From: SIG603 sp963589785
GTDB taxonomy: Bacteria; Bacillota; Clostridia; Oscillospirales; Acutalibacteraceae
Length of the DNA: 64,000 bases
Direction of reading: 5' to 3'
Assembly: GCA_963589785.1 (NCBI GenBank)
Contig: CAVAMJ010000002.1
Coordinates: forward strand, 1 to 64,000
Part shown: piece after piece, positions 43,992-52,646 of the stretch
Position numbering within the stretch: position 1 is the first letter of the stretch
Layout: each line of letters begins with the position of its first letter
Translations under genes and position numbers: made by a program
The notes under the pieces: model-generated
Database searches by the model: none
Told to the model about the DNA's origin: nothing
What the model saw: only the letters and a program-made list of their open reading frames with translations

Positions 43992-44020
43992 TTGACAAAG
44001 TGCCAAAAGGGTGTTAAAGT
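43992..44020 (+). promoter_or_regulatory. Promoter of the Fe-alcohol dehydrogenase
   Basis: TTGACA (43992-43997), 17-bp spacer, TAAAGT (44015-44020). Confidence 0.82.
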
Positions 44021-44028
44021 TTTAACAA
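44011..44028 (+). promoter_or_regulatory. Rex operator at the Fe-alcohol dehydrogenase promoter
   Basis: GTGTTAAAGTTTTAACAA matches TTGTTAA-N4-TTAACAA at 13 of 14 defined positions, the best Rex box in the window. It covers the -10. Confidence 0.85.
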
Positions 44029-44075
44029 GTAGGAGCTTAAACACAAAGAAGTGTTGGCTTAGGGAGGAAATTATT

Positions 44076-45299
44076 ATGGCACGTTTTACATTACCAAGAG
44101 ATCTTTATCACGGAAAGGGTGCTCTTGAGAACTTAAAGAACTTCGAAGGCAAAAAAGCAGTTGTTTGCGTCGGTGGCGGCTCAATGAAGAGATTCGGCTT
44201 CCTCGACAAGGCTGTCGGCTACCTCAAAGAGGCTGGCATGGAAGTTATGATTATCGACGGTATCGAGTCTGACCCGTCTGTCACAACCGTTATGGACGGC
44301 GCTGCTAAGATGCTCGAGTTTGAGCCTGACTGGATTGTCGCAATCGGCGGCGGCTCACCTATCGATGCTGCTAAGGCAATGTGGATTAAGTATGAGTATC
44401 CTGAGTGCACATTCGAAGATATGTGCAAGGTATTCGGTCTTCCGAAGTTAAGACAGAAGGCTCACTTCTGCGCAGTTTCTTCAACATCCGGTACTGCAAC
44501 AGAGGTTACAGCATTCTCAATCATCACAGACTATGACAAGGGTATTAAGTATCCTATCGCTGACTTCGAGATTACTCCTGATGTCGCTATCGTTGATCCT
44601 GAGCTCGCTGAGACAATGCCTAAGAAGCTTGTTGCTCACACAGGCATGGACGCTATGACTCATGCTATCGAGGCTTATGTTTCCACAGCTAACAGCAACT
44701 ATTCAGATCCGCTCGCTATCCACGCTATCGAGATGATCATGAAGGATCTCGTACCTTCCTATAACGGTGACATGGACGCAAGAGACAGAATGCACGATGC
44801 ACAGTGCCTCGCAGGTATGGCATTCTCTAACGCTCTTCTCGGTATCGTTCATTCAATGGCTCACAAGACAGGTGCTATCTTCGCTGACTACGGTGCACAC
44901 ATCATTCACGGTGCCGCTAACGCTATGTATCTTCCTAAGGTTATCGCATTTAACGCTAAGGATGAGACAGCTAAGAAGAGATACGGCGTTATCGTAGACT
45001 ACATGGGAATTTGCGATAAGAGCGCTTCTGATGACGATAAGGTTGCAGCACTCATTGCTTATCTGCGCAAGATGAACGATGACCTCAACATTCCTCATTG
45101 CATCAAGAACTACGGTCCTGATTCCTATCCGACAGAGCAGGGCTTCGTTCCTGAGGAAGTATTCCTTGAGAGACTTCACGACATCGCAGTCAATGCTATT
45201 GCTGATGCTTGCACAGGTTCTAACCCACGTCAGCCAAGCGTTGAAGAGATGGAAAAGCTCCTCAAGTGCTGCTACTATGACACAGAGGTTGATTTCTAA
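44076..45299 (+). CDS. Iron-containing alcohol dehydrogenase
   Basis: 407-aa group III alcohol dehydrogenase that reduces aldehydes to alcohols. The cofactor motif AIGGGSPIDAAK, SSTSGTATEVTAFSIITD, and iron ligands in HAIEAYVST, GIVHSMAHKTGAIF and HIIHGAANA are intact. It resembles the alcohol dehydrogenase half of AdhE. The start is the ATG at 44076 behind AGGGAGGAAATTATT. The longer frame to 43992 starts inside the -35 and is excluded. Codon use in the sequence is very regular, suggesting high expression. Control by Rex is indicated by the operator. Confidence 0.95.
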   Translation: MARFTLPRDLYHGKGALENLKNFEGKKAVVCVGGGSMKRFGFLDKAVGYLKEAGMEVMIIDGIESDPSVTTVMDGAAKMLEFEPDWIVAIGGGSPIDAAKAMWIKYEYPECTFEDMCKVFGLPKLRQKAHFCAVSSTSGTATEVTAFSIITDYDKGIKYPIADFEITPDVAIVDPELAETMPKKLVAHTGMDAMTHAIEAYVSTANSNYSDPLAIHAIEMIMKDLVPSYNGDMDARDRMHDAQCLAGMAFSNALLGIVHSMAHKTGAIFADYGAHIIHGAANAMYLPKVIAFNAKDETAKKRYGVIVDYMGICDKSASDDDKVAALIAYLRKMNDDLNIPHCIKNYGPDSYPTEQGFVPEEVFLERLHDIAVNAIADACTGSNPRQPSVEEMEKLLKCCYYDTEVDF

Positions 45300-45323
45300 T
45301 AATTAAAAATCACTGAATAATTT

Positions 45324-45358
45324 AAGGGTTGCGATTTTATTTATCGCAACCCTTTTTG
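45324..45358 (+). terminator. Terminator after the Fe-alcohol dehydrogenase
   Basis: Perfect 12-bp stem AAGGGTTGCGAT/ATCGCAACCCTT, then TTTG. Confidence 0.88.
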
Positions 45359-45372
45359 TTTGTTCTTTATTC

Positions 45373-47607
45373 TTAAGCTTCAACACTGTATTCTATACCG
45401 TCAGGAACAGAAACTTCGACTTCTACTTTCTCGCCGTTTCGTTTTGCACTCACTTTAATAGTGCCCCTTACAGAATTATAGCAACAGTTAAATTCGTTCA
45501 TACTCTTCGGCATATACGGCTTAATGCTTATCTTCTTGAAGCTCGGCTCGAGAATTTTAATTCCGGCAATACCGTTATAATACCACTCGATTATGTGTCC
45601 CATCATATCATGGCAATGACTGCGAGGATTATTCTCCCAGTATTCGCCAAGGGTGGTTTCACCGTCAAGCACAAAAGCATAGTAGCTTGGGTGCTCTTCC
45701 TTTGTGATAAACTCGCTGATTAAGTCATTCATGCCGTACTTTGCGGCAATCTGGATAATATACGGCAGTCCGACTTCTCCGCTTGTGAAAGAGTTTTTAC
45801 TGATAAGCGTGCTTCTAAATTCGCTCACGACATCGTCTTCTTTGTCAGACGGAACCATTCCCCAGAAAAGCGGCAAAGCCTCGGCGGCTTGCGTTGTGAG
45901 GAACTCATCGCCCCACACACGATAGCACCATTTTCCGCTTGACGGATTTTTGCACAGAAGCTTTTCGTTGTAATTATCTTTCACGCTTTTTGCAAAATCA
46001 GAAAACTCCTTTGAGTCCTCCTCTTTTTCGAGAATTAAAGCAATTTTCGAGAGAATATCCGCATCGGCATACAAAAACGCTGTTTCGGCATTTTCCCTTG
46101 CTAATTGACCGTCAGGATTTCCCCAGTCACCCAAGCCGTGATTTATAAAACCGTTCTCATTTATCTTTGTTTTTAAGTGAGAAATATACCTCTTTCCCAT
46201 TTCGTAGTTATCGGAAAGAACCTTTTTGTCACCGTAAAATTGATAATGCCACCAAACTCCTAAAATAGATGTGCTTCCCCATGGGATAATATCATAAAAG
46301 CTTCCCATTCCCGGAACAGGGAGAACATTGGGGATATAACAAGGAGCTTGAGACGGAACCAAACCGTCACCGGGATAGAATTTTTCGCCGCTCATATCAA
46401 AGAAGAAGTCGTCCTTATCGTGCTGAGCGACACGAAGATCAAGGAAAAATTTCTCCCACAGCTTTTTGCCGTCCTTCATAAAGAATATTGACGGAGCCAT
46501 GAGGTGATTAGGCTCTTGCCATGCAAAACGCTCGATAGTCGGACAATCGGTATGAACGCTGAGCATATTAGCTTCAACAGTTCTTTCAATCATGCTGTAT
46601 ATTTTATTGTAACGCTCATCGTCACATTCAAATGCGCCGTCAGTTTTCCATGCACTTGTGATTGCCATCGCCTTAATCTCGCCTATCTCAGCGTCACCCT
46701 CTACGGCAAGGAACCTGCAAGCTACATAAGTGAATGTGGTTTCGAAGCTCTCGAAATCATCGTCTCCTCTTAATATACAGGTCACACAGGAATCTATCGG
46801 AAGCCACTTCTTTGCCATCTGGTCGGCATTGCCGTTAGAATCAAGCTTTTCTGCGGGATAGATTTTGACCTCTGTTCCCTTTTCGCCTTTTAGTTTTACC
46901 GTCAGTAGAGCCGATGTGTTCTGTCCGAGGTCATAGATTTTTTTGCCGTTCACGGTATGAAGGTATTTCCCCTCATAGGACTTGATTACTTTAATCGGCG
47001 GCTGAGTCTGAGGGACAAGCTTTCCCTTTGGAGAATTTTCTGTGTCTGCAAGAGATGCATTCTTCCAAGCAGAGTCATCAAAACCGAGTTTATTCCAGTT
47101 GTCTAATTTCAAACGGTTATCAATTATCTCCGAGCCGTAAACATTTGACATCGACACTCTGTGGCAAGCTGTTTTCCAGTCCTCACCGCTTGTGATTATC
47201 TCTTCCTCACCGTTTTTATAGGCGATTTTCAAGCTGACAGACAAAACAAGATATTTTCCGTACGGCTTATACGGGTTTGGATTCAGAGGCATAAATTCAG
47301 GAAAATGGAATGTATAACCCACATCCTGTTTATTGTACCAACCGTTTCCAACCTCTGCCGCAAGAACATTCTCTCCGACATTTAAATAGCCTGTTACATC
47401 AAATTCTACAAACTGAACAAGCTTATTGTAATCAGTCCAGCCGGGATCAAGCACATGATCGCTTACTTTTTTTCCGTTGATATAGAAATTAAACTGACCG
47501 AGACCGCAAACCTCTGCGACTGCTTTTTCTATGTCTTTATTTATCTCAATCTTTTTTCTTGCATAAAACGGATTTCCTGTTGTGTCCGTTATCCACACCG
47601 CTTTCAT
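45373..47607 (-). CDS. GH78-type alpha-L-rhamnosidase
   Basis: 744-aa enzyme without a signal peptide, expected to remove terminal alpha-L-rhamnose from imported oligosaccharides or glycosides. It has N-terminal beta domains (FNFYINGKKVSDHVLDPGWTDY is characteristic), an (alpha/alpha)6 catalytic domain with HTDCPTIERFAWQEPNHL (variant of the DCPxRxE motif) and GDGLVPSQAP, and a C-terminal beta-sandwich (VRGTIKVSAKRNGEKVEVEVSVP). The usual LGWTGD segment is replaced by FAWQEP, so substrate range may differ. It is preceded by ACGGAGGATTTGT and converges on the Fe-alcohol dehydrogenase. Confidence 0.87.
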   Translation of the reverse strand: MKAVWITDTTGNPFYARKKIEINKDIEKAVAEVCGLGQFNFYINGKKVSDHVLDPGWTDYNKLVQFVEFDVTGYLNVGENVLAAEVGNGWYNKQDVGYTFHFPEFMPLNPNPYKPYGKYLVLSVSLKIAYKNGEEEIITSGEDWKTACHRVSMSNVYGSEIIDNRLKLDNWNKLGFDDSAWKNASLADTENSPKGKLVPQTQPPIKVIKSYEGKYLHTVNGKKIYDLGQNTSALLTVKLKGEKGTEVKIYPAEKLDSNGNADQMAKKWLPIDSCVTCILRGDDDFESFETTFTYVACRFLAVEGDAEIGEIKAMAITSAWKTDGAFECDDERYNKIYSMIERTVEANMLSVHTDCPTIERFAWQEPNHLMAPSIFFMKDGKKLWEKFFLDLRVAQHDKDDFFFDMSGEKFYPGDGLVPSQAPCYIPNVLPVPGMGSFYDIIPWGSTSILGVWWHYQFYGDKKVLSDNYEMGKRYISHLKTKINENGFINHGLGDWGNPDGQLARENAETAFLYADADILSKIALILEKEEDSKEFSDFAKSVKDNYNEKLLCKNPSSGKWCYRVWGDEFLTTQAAEALPLFWGMVPSDKEDDVVSEFRSTLISKNSFTSGEVGLPYIIQIAAKYGMNDLISEFITKEEHPSYYAFVLDGETTLGEYWENNPRSHCHDMMGHIIEWYYNGIAGIKILEPSFKKISIKPYMPKSMNEFNCCYNSVRGTIKVSAKRNGEKVEVEVSVPDGIEYSVEA

Positions 47608-47761
47608 ACAAATCCTCCGTATAAATCAGAATTTGCCAATATTTTACCATATTATACAAGCTTATGTAATAGCAAAATCACATTTACTTTTAAGACTTAG
47701 CACACAAAAATCAAGGGCAAAAACGGGAGAGAAATTTTGCAAATATTTTTTATTTTTCCTC

Positions 47762-47789
47762 TTCACAAATATACAAATTCCATTATAAT
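47762..47789 (+). promoter_or_regulatory. Candidate promoter of the XRE gene
   Basis: TTCACA (47762-47767), 16-bp spacer, TATAAT (47784-47789). Confidence 0.6.
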
Positions 47790-47821
47790 ATATATCAGAG
47801 CCACGAAGGGAGAGAGTATCC

Positions 47822-48031
47822 ATGAACGAAATGTGTATCGAGCTTATTGATCGCCTAAGAGATCTTAGAAAAAAAGAAGGTTTCACCCAGAAGCAATTAG
47901 CTGAACAAACTCATTTAACACAGCCGCAGTTAGCAAGAATTGAGAGCAAAACAGGCACACCAAGCCTTGAAACTTTGCTTAAAATCACCAACGCACTCGG
48001 CTATGATATAGTGTTCAAAAAAAGAAAATAA
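47822..48031 (+). CDS. Small XRE-family HTH regulator
   Basis: 69-aa protein consisting only of a Cro/C1-type helix-turn-helix (RDLRKKEGFTQKQLAEQTHLTQPQLARIESKTGTPSLETLLKITNALGYDI). No partner toxin, effector domain or phage gene adjoins it. It is monocistronic, with its own promoter, a good ribosome site (AAGGGAGAGAGTATCC) and a terminator. The regulon is unknown; the divergent GH78 gene is a candidate. Confidence 0.88.
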   Translation: MNEMCIELIDRLRDLRKKEGFTQKQLAEQTHLTQPQLARIESKTGTPSLETLLKITNALGYDIVFKKRK

Positions 48032-48088
48032 AGTTCTCCTGTTCCTAAGTCGGACACAAGTCAGCATAGGACACAAATTCGAGATGAC

Positions 48089-48128
48089 GGCACGATTCCG
48101 CTTTTGTGGGATTGTGCCTTTTCTTTTT
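48089..48128 (+). terminator. Terminator after the XRE gene
   Basis: GGCACGATTCC/GGGATTGTGCC stem, then TTTTCTTTTT. Confidence 0.8.
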
Positions 48129-48258
48129 GTTATCACATTTTCAAGCACTAAGCAAAATAAATAATCTTGACAAGTTCAGCTATTTTAGAAAAGAGAGCAT
48201 ATTTATCAAACAAGTAACAATCCAATCAAATGACTAAATCTTCTGAGTGAATATGAGT

Positions 48259-48293
48259 GAAAAAGAATCCCGTTCCTTTTAAGGCACGGGATT
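48259..48293 (-). terminator. Terminator after the Cys-cluster protein gene
   Basis: Perfect 8-bp stem AATCCCGT/ACGGGATT, then CTTTTT on the minus strand. Confidence 0.75.
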
Positions 48294-48307
48294 TTCTCTC
48301 TTATTCA

Positions 48308-49210
48308 TCAAAATAAATCGAGCATATTATCAAGATACATCTCTTCTCGCACGTTAATTTGGTATTCGGGTTTCGTCATATAATAGAGAATAAACTCGAG
48401 TATCAATGCACTTCCGAGTCCTCTTCCCTCAATCTTGAAATTCTCGAAACCCATTGGCAAATATGTGCCTATTATATCATCTGTGCCAATGAACGCAGGA
48501 CTTCTCATTGCTTTTGAAAAACGGTAGCCGCCCTCAGAATTCGGTGCGTGACAGATATGCTCGACATCTTCGCCGTGACTTTTTTGGCTGACAACCTCAT
48601 AGCACTCTTTTCTTTCCTTACAGCCGACATAACAGCACTCGTTACAGAGAAACTCCACCTTGGATTTTTCTTCGTGAGAAAGCATTTTTAGCTTTTCAAG
48701 CTCTTTATTCAGTCTGAAATCTGGAACAACATAGCTAAATTCTTCACGATTTAACTCTTCTCTCATTTTATCAAAGCTTGTTATCACCTTTGTCGTGGAG
48801 GAAACAAAATAGAGCTCAGGATATTTCTCTTTTAGATAACCTAAAAGCAAGTCGGAATGAACTATCACACCGTTTTGTGTACCTTTATTTTCTGCTAACA
48901 GCTTACAAAGCCTGTTGCATTTTCTGTCGCTTAGGTGCTCCTCTGTCAATAAAGAGTTGCTAAAAGTCAGTCTTGCAGATATTCCGTATTCGTTCGCCAG
49001 TTTGATAGCCTTATCAGGTATACATTCACTTTCGCTTATTCTTCCTCCGCCCCAGAGACAATCGCTCGGTGCGCCGTAAATCGAAGCTATATCGCACCAA
49101 TCGTAAAAATATTCTCTGTGCTCTTTAAAAAGCGGCAAAAAAGCCTTATAAAACTCATAAAATTCAAATAGTCCCGGCAAGTGATAAAACGCTTTATTTT
49201 GATTTTTCAT
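48308..49210 (-). CDS. Cysteine-cluster protein of unknown function, U32 peptidase-like pattern
   Basis: 300-aa cytoplasmic protein that I do not recognise firmly. Residues 75-170 read like a TIM-barrel half (ISARLTFSNSLL, YFVSSTTKVI, FSYVVPDFRLN). A cysteine cluster follows at C189, C192, C193, C197, C203 and C220, arranged CxxCCxxxCxxxxxC. This order of barrel then cysteines recalls the U32 family, some of which bind an Fe-S cluster, but no diagnostic motif is complete. The start is the ATG at 49210; the frame extends to a TTG at 49237 with no support. A small frame lies just upstream. Confidence 0.65.
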   Translation of the reverse strand: MKNQNKAFYHLPGLFEFYEFYKAFLPLFKEHREYFYDWCDIASIYGAPSDCLWGGGRISESECIPDKAIKLANEYGISARLTFSNSLLTEEHLSDRKCNRLCKLLAENKGTQNGVIVHSDLLLGYLKEKYPELYFVSSTTKVITSFDKMREELNREEFSYVVPDFRLNKELEKLKMLSHEEKSKVEFLCNECCYVGCKERKECYEVVSQKSHGEDVEHICHAPNSEGGYRFSKAMRSPAFIGTDDIIGTYLPMGFENFKIEGRGLGSALILEFILYYMTKPEYQINVREEMYLDNMLDLF

Positions 49211-49224
49211 ATTTTCTCTTTTCT

Positions 49225-49410
49225 TTAATTGATACAATCAATCCTATTTGCAAACTTGTGGTAAAGGTCATAATTAGAAACTTTAAACCGATGCTCGTCT
49301 GTCATCATTGCAAGATTACGTGCAAATAAAAGATAGTCCTTAGGCCCTGTTTTGCAGGCTTTGTAATATGCATTGCACAACTGATTTAATGTAATTTCAA
49401 CAACAGTCAA
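49225..49410 (-). CDS. Possible small protein upstream of the Cys-cluster gene
   Basis: 61-codon frame ending 14 bp before the Cys-cluster start, with a non-repetitive, basic/aromatic sequence (NQLCNAYYKACKTGPKDYLLFARNLAMM). The only long start is a TTG with no ribosome site, and a TATAAT (49419-49414) lies immediately before it, so transcription might begin inside that codon. A shorter version from the ATG pair at residues 35-36 is possible. No known family. Confidence 0.35.
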   Translation of the reverse strand: MTVVEITLNQLCNAYYKACKTGPKDYLLFARNLAMMTDEHRFKVSNYDLYHKFANRIDCIN

Positions 49411-49430
49411 TTTATTATACTACACTTATT

Positions 49431-49469
49431 AAAATGGCGGCAAGGAAAATTAAATCGCCTTGCCGCCAT
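49431..49469 (-). terminator. Terminator after the CPBP gene
   Basis: Perfect 12-bp stem ATGGCGGCAAGG/CCTTGCCGCCAT, then TTTTAATAAG on the minus strand. Confidence 0.85.
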
Positions 49470-49509
49470 ACCGCGTTAAGTTTTAAATTATATAGTGATT
49501 TACGGTTTC

Positions 49510-50358
49510 TTAAGCCACATCCTCTGCGATTGCTTCTCTGCCCCAGATTCTGTCCCAAACTGCAGGAATTTTTTCTCTCTGGCTCTTTCTGAATGCTATG
49601 AGTGCATTGATGAAGAATATTACGGAGAGAACGCTGAGTCCGATAATTGTTGCCATTTCAGCCTTATCTGCGAGAACTCCGCCTGCCTCTTGGGTATCCA
49701 AGGCAATGTATGAAGTGAAATCGGTTAATGTGTGAATGAAGATTGTAATCCAGATGTTGCCTGTTCTAAGGTAAATAGCTGCGAATGTCAATCCGAGAGC
49801 GGTTGCATAAATCACCTGCAACAATGTTTGCACAGGATCTGCGCCAGCCAAAAGATTTACGCTATGGCCAAGTCCGAAAATAAGGCTTGTAACGACAAGT
49901 ACGATTGTGATAACATTCTTGTTTCTGCTTCTCATAGCAATTGATATTGGAATGATTCTGAAGATAACCTCTTCACCGATTCCGGGAGCAAGTCCGTAAA
50001 TCAATGCTAAACCGACATTTCCTATCTTGGTCTCACCTAAAGTAATACTTACGATTCTCATAACAAGCAAAATCAAAGGTACGCCCATAACGCCGAATCC
50101 TATAAGAAGACCGCGTCCGAAGTTCTTTGCACTAAAGAAATGATGAAGCTCATTTCTGAACCAAAACTGGTGAAGTGCTAAAACTATTACCGCCGCTGTT
50201 ATCTCGCCTACAGCGCTAATTAAATGGCTGCTGCTTATTCCAAGCAATGCTCTGACTATGTCTCCGACGGATGTAATAAATGCGAACAGTACTACCGGCA
50301 TGAGTATCATGCTAAGTATAGGGTGATCAAATATTATGTGTTTTTTACTTTTTTCCAT
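49510..50358 (-). CDS. CPBP-family intramembrane metalloprotease
   Basis: 282-aa polytopic membrane protein with about eight hydrophobic segments. The CPBP (Abi/CAAX-protease-like) motifs are complete: EEVIFR (129-134), FGLGHSVN and IFIHTLTDF, which supply the glutamates and histidines of the active site. The start is the ATG at 50358 behind ATGGAGAAAAGAAA. The longer frame to 50421 runs through the leader. Family members process prenylated proteins or confer bacteriocin self-immunity; no bacteriocin gene was recognised here. Confidence 0.88.
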   Translation of the reverse strand: MEKSKKHIIFDHPILSMILMPVVLFAFITSVGDIVRALLGISSSHLISAVGEITAAVIVLALHQFWFRNELHHFFSAKNFGRGLLIGFGVMGVPLILLVMRIVSITLGETKIGNVGLALIYGLAPGIGEEVIFRIIPISIAMRSRNKNVITIVLVVTSLIFGLGHSVNLLAGADPVQTLLQVIYATALGLTFAAIYLRTGNIWITIFIHTLTDFTSYIALDTQEAGGVLADKAEMATIIGLSVLSVIFFINALIAFRKSQREKIPAVWDRIWGREAIAEDVA

Positions 50359-50640
50359 TTTCTTTTCTCCATTTTTACTTAAATTTTGTAAGCTATTTTT
50401 AAAGTACCGATACATACACACAAAACAGCTATATAAATGATATATATTTTTTTATTTTCTTTCAAGTTCTATTTGCTTTTGTAAACAAATTCAAGACGGT
50501 TTGTAGTGAAGCTTTTTATTTGTTCAAGAATTTGGTCATTTTTACTTCCTTTCTGTTTTTTTAAATTAGGTGTTCATAAGTTGTTTTGTGTTTTCTGTGG
50601 TTAAACTATAACATACAATAAAAGGACAAAATACGGACAC
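50359..50640 (-). other. Long leader of the CPBP gene with a 7-codon frame
   Basis: No gene-sized frame. On the minus strand a strong ribosome site (AAAGGAAGTAAAA) precedes an ATG followed by six sense codons and a stop (about 50540-50517), which could be a leader peptide. A weak -10 (TATAGT) lies near 50603. Confidence 0.35.
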
Positions 50641-50680
50641 GAAAAAGCAATCCCCAAGAGAAAATCTCTCGGGGATTGCT
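50641..50680 (-). terminator. Terminator after oleate hydratase
   Basis: 15-bp stem AGCAATCCCCAAGAG/CTCTCGGGGATTGCT (one mismatch), then TTTTTC on the minus strand. Confidence 0.9.
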
Positions 50681-50721
50681 GAAGAAAGTGTAATTTAGTA
50701 ATACTCTTTGTTAATTATTGT

Positions 50722-52515
50722 TTACTTGATGAGTCCGCTTTGCTTTAAAAGAAGCTCGATGTCTGTTCCCTTTACCTTTTTGAGAACAATATTAAGTAAC
50801 AATTTTTCTTTGAGGCTAAGCTCTGCTTCATCAATGCTCTTCTTATCGATAGCATAGTAGCAAGCTCTTAGAAGCTCTCTGACATCATACTGGCTTCCCC
50901 ATACCTCAGGAACAGCACGGTCAATATCGAGAAGTGTGTAGACACTCTCCATACCTGTTCTCATGGAATACTCTGTTGTGAAAATAGTATCTCTAGGAGT
51001 TTCGGCAAACTGACCGATGAACGCAAGGTTAACAGATCCGTCCGGCACAACCTTTGGTCGGTCGCTTTCCTTTCTCGGCTGGAAGAATGCGTTGATGTAT
51101 GGCATATAGCAAGTTGTTGTGTTGCAAGCGTTTGCGGCAAGCTCATTTATCTTGCTGTCATCGATACCGATGTGATAGAGCCACTCACGGCAAACCTCTT
51201 CACCTGTGCAGTCTCTCATGGCTTTCTTGACATAATTGCCCTCTTTGTTTGTGTTCAGTGCATAAACCCAAACGAGAACAGTCTTCTTGTCCTGAGCCTT
51301 GAACTGCGGCTGACGGTTGATTGTCCATGAAAGGTACCAATTCTCTGTGCTGTCCTTAACGGTGACGATTCCGCCGGTTGTGACCTTTCCCTCTCTCGGA
51401 TCACGCTTGCAAACATTGATGATATGCTGAATGACCTCTTCGTTAGAAGTCTCGACAGTTGCACTCATCCAGTTGGTAGCCTCGACATCACTGCAGAAAG
51501 CATCAGGATTTCCGAACTCGCCGTGCTTTGCCTGTTTAGCGATGTTCTTCCACATATCCCATGATTCACCGGCACCGTTTTTGATTCCTGAAAGATCGGG
51601 AGCGTGCTTCTGATCACCGTAGCATGATGTATCTGTACAACAGCCGTTTGTGACGAAAACAAGGTCATCTTCAATCAAATCAATGCTCTGTTTCTTGCCG
51701 TCCTTAATGTAGATAATCTGCTTTGCAATCTTCTTGTTGCCCTTTGTTTCAACGATGACATTCTTGACATCCATGCCGTACTCAATCTTTACGCCATGGG
51801 ACTCAAGATACTTAACGAGCGGCAAAATCATGCTCTCATACTGATTGTACTTTGTGAAACGAAGTGCGCTGAAATCAGGCAAGCCGTCAATATGATGCAC
51901 ATATCTGCAAAGATATCTCTTCATCTCGAGGGCACTTGACCAACGCTGGAATGCGAACATGGTCTGCCAATAAAGCCAGAAGTTAGTTGACCAGAAGGAG
52001 TCCGGCAAAACCTCGGATATTTTCTTATCCTCAAGATCCTTTTCGGGAGTCATGAATAGCTTGGAAAGAGCAAGTGCTGATTCCTTATCAAGATTAAATT
52101 TCTTGTCTGTGTGAGCATCTTGACCTCTGTTAATCGAAGCACGGCAAAGCGAATAGTTCGGGTCGTGCTTATTTAACCAATAGTATTCGTCCAAAACGGA
52201 TACACCCGGGGTTTCGATTGACGGAACATCTCTGAAGCAATCCCACATAACCTCGAAATGGTTGTCCATCTCTCTGCCGCCTCTCATGTAGAAGCCCTTT
52301 GTTATGTCCTTTCTTCCGTCGCAGCTGCCGCCCGCAAGATCTAATTTCTCTAAAATATGTATGTGCTCGCCCTTCATCTGACCGTCACGGACAAGATAGA
52401 ATGCCGCCGTAAGACCCGCAAGTCCTGTTCCGATGATGTAGGCTGACTTTTTATCTACTCCCTTTGGCTTTTCGGGGTGAACAAATGCTTCATAAGTTCC
52501 AGCTGAATAATACAT
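50722..52515 (-). CDS. ohyA: Oleate hydratase
   Basis: 597-aa FAD-dependent fatty-acid double-bond hydratase (myosin-cross-reactive antigen family), converting oleate to 10-hydroxystearate. The FAD motif IIGTGLAGLTAAF is near residues 27-39. The active-site segment RGGREMDNHFEVMWD carries E82, the position of the catalytic glutamate in known members. The family signature FIGQFAETPRDTIFTTEYSMRTGMESVY is near the C-terminus. It likely detoxifies dietary or membrane unsaturated fatty acids. It has its own promoter and lies downstream of a TetR regulator. The start follows ACGGAGGTTTATTT. Confidence 0.96.
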   Translation of the reverse strand: MYYSAGTYEAFVHPEKPKGVDKKSAYIIGTGLAGLTAAFYLVRDGQMKGEHIHILEKLDLAGGSCDGRKDITKGFYMRGGREMDNHFEVMWDCFRDVPSIETPGVSVLDEYYWLNKHDPNYSLCRASINRGQDAHTDKKFNLDKESALALSKLFMTPEKDLEDKKISEVLPDSFWSTNFWLYWQTMFAFQRWSSALEMKRYLCRYVHHIDGLPDFSALRFTKYNQYESMILPLVKYLESHGVKIEYGMDVKNVIVETKGNKKIAKQIIYIKDGKKQSIDLIEDDLVFVTNGCCTDTSCYGDQKHAPDLSGIKNGAGESWDMWKNIAKQAKHGEFGNPDAFCSDVEATNWMSATVETSNEEVIQHIINVCKRDPREGKVTTGGIVTVKDSTENWYLSWTINRQPQFKAQDKKTVLVWVYALNTNKEGNYVKKAMRDCTGEEVCREWLYHIGIDDSKINELAANACNTTTCYMPYINAFFQPRKESDRPKVVPDGSVNLAFIGQFAETPRDTIFTTEYSMRTGMESVYTLLDIDRAVPEVWGSQYDVRELLRACYYAIDKKSIDEAELSLKEKLLLNIVLKKVKGTDIELLLKQSGLIK

Positions 52516-52556
52516 AAATAAACCTCCGTGTTTCTTTGTTTTCCTTTTATGTCTCT

Positions 52557-52585
52557 ATTCTAAAACCATTGCCGAAAACTCACAA
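52557..52585 (-). promoter_or_regulatory. Promoter of oleate hydratase
   Basis: Minus strand TTGTGA (52585-52580), 17-bp spacer, TAGAAT (52562-52557). It lies immediately after the tetR terminator. Confidence 0.7.
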
Positions 52586-52590
52586 TAAAC

Positions 52591-52625
52591 AAAAAATGCA
52601 CCGTGATAACATTTTAATCACGGTG
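52591..52625 (-). terminator. Terminator after the TetR gene
   Basis: Perfect 9-bp stem CACCGTGAT/ATCACGGTG, then CATTTTTTG on the minus strand. Confidence 0.85.
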
Positions 52626-52646
52626 TAAATGTTGTATATTTTTTTA

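Noticed and set aside
43992..44075. Upstream start of the Fe-alcohol dehydrogenase
   Set aside because: It begins within the -35 element; the ATG at 44076 has GGGAGG at good spacing.
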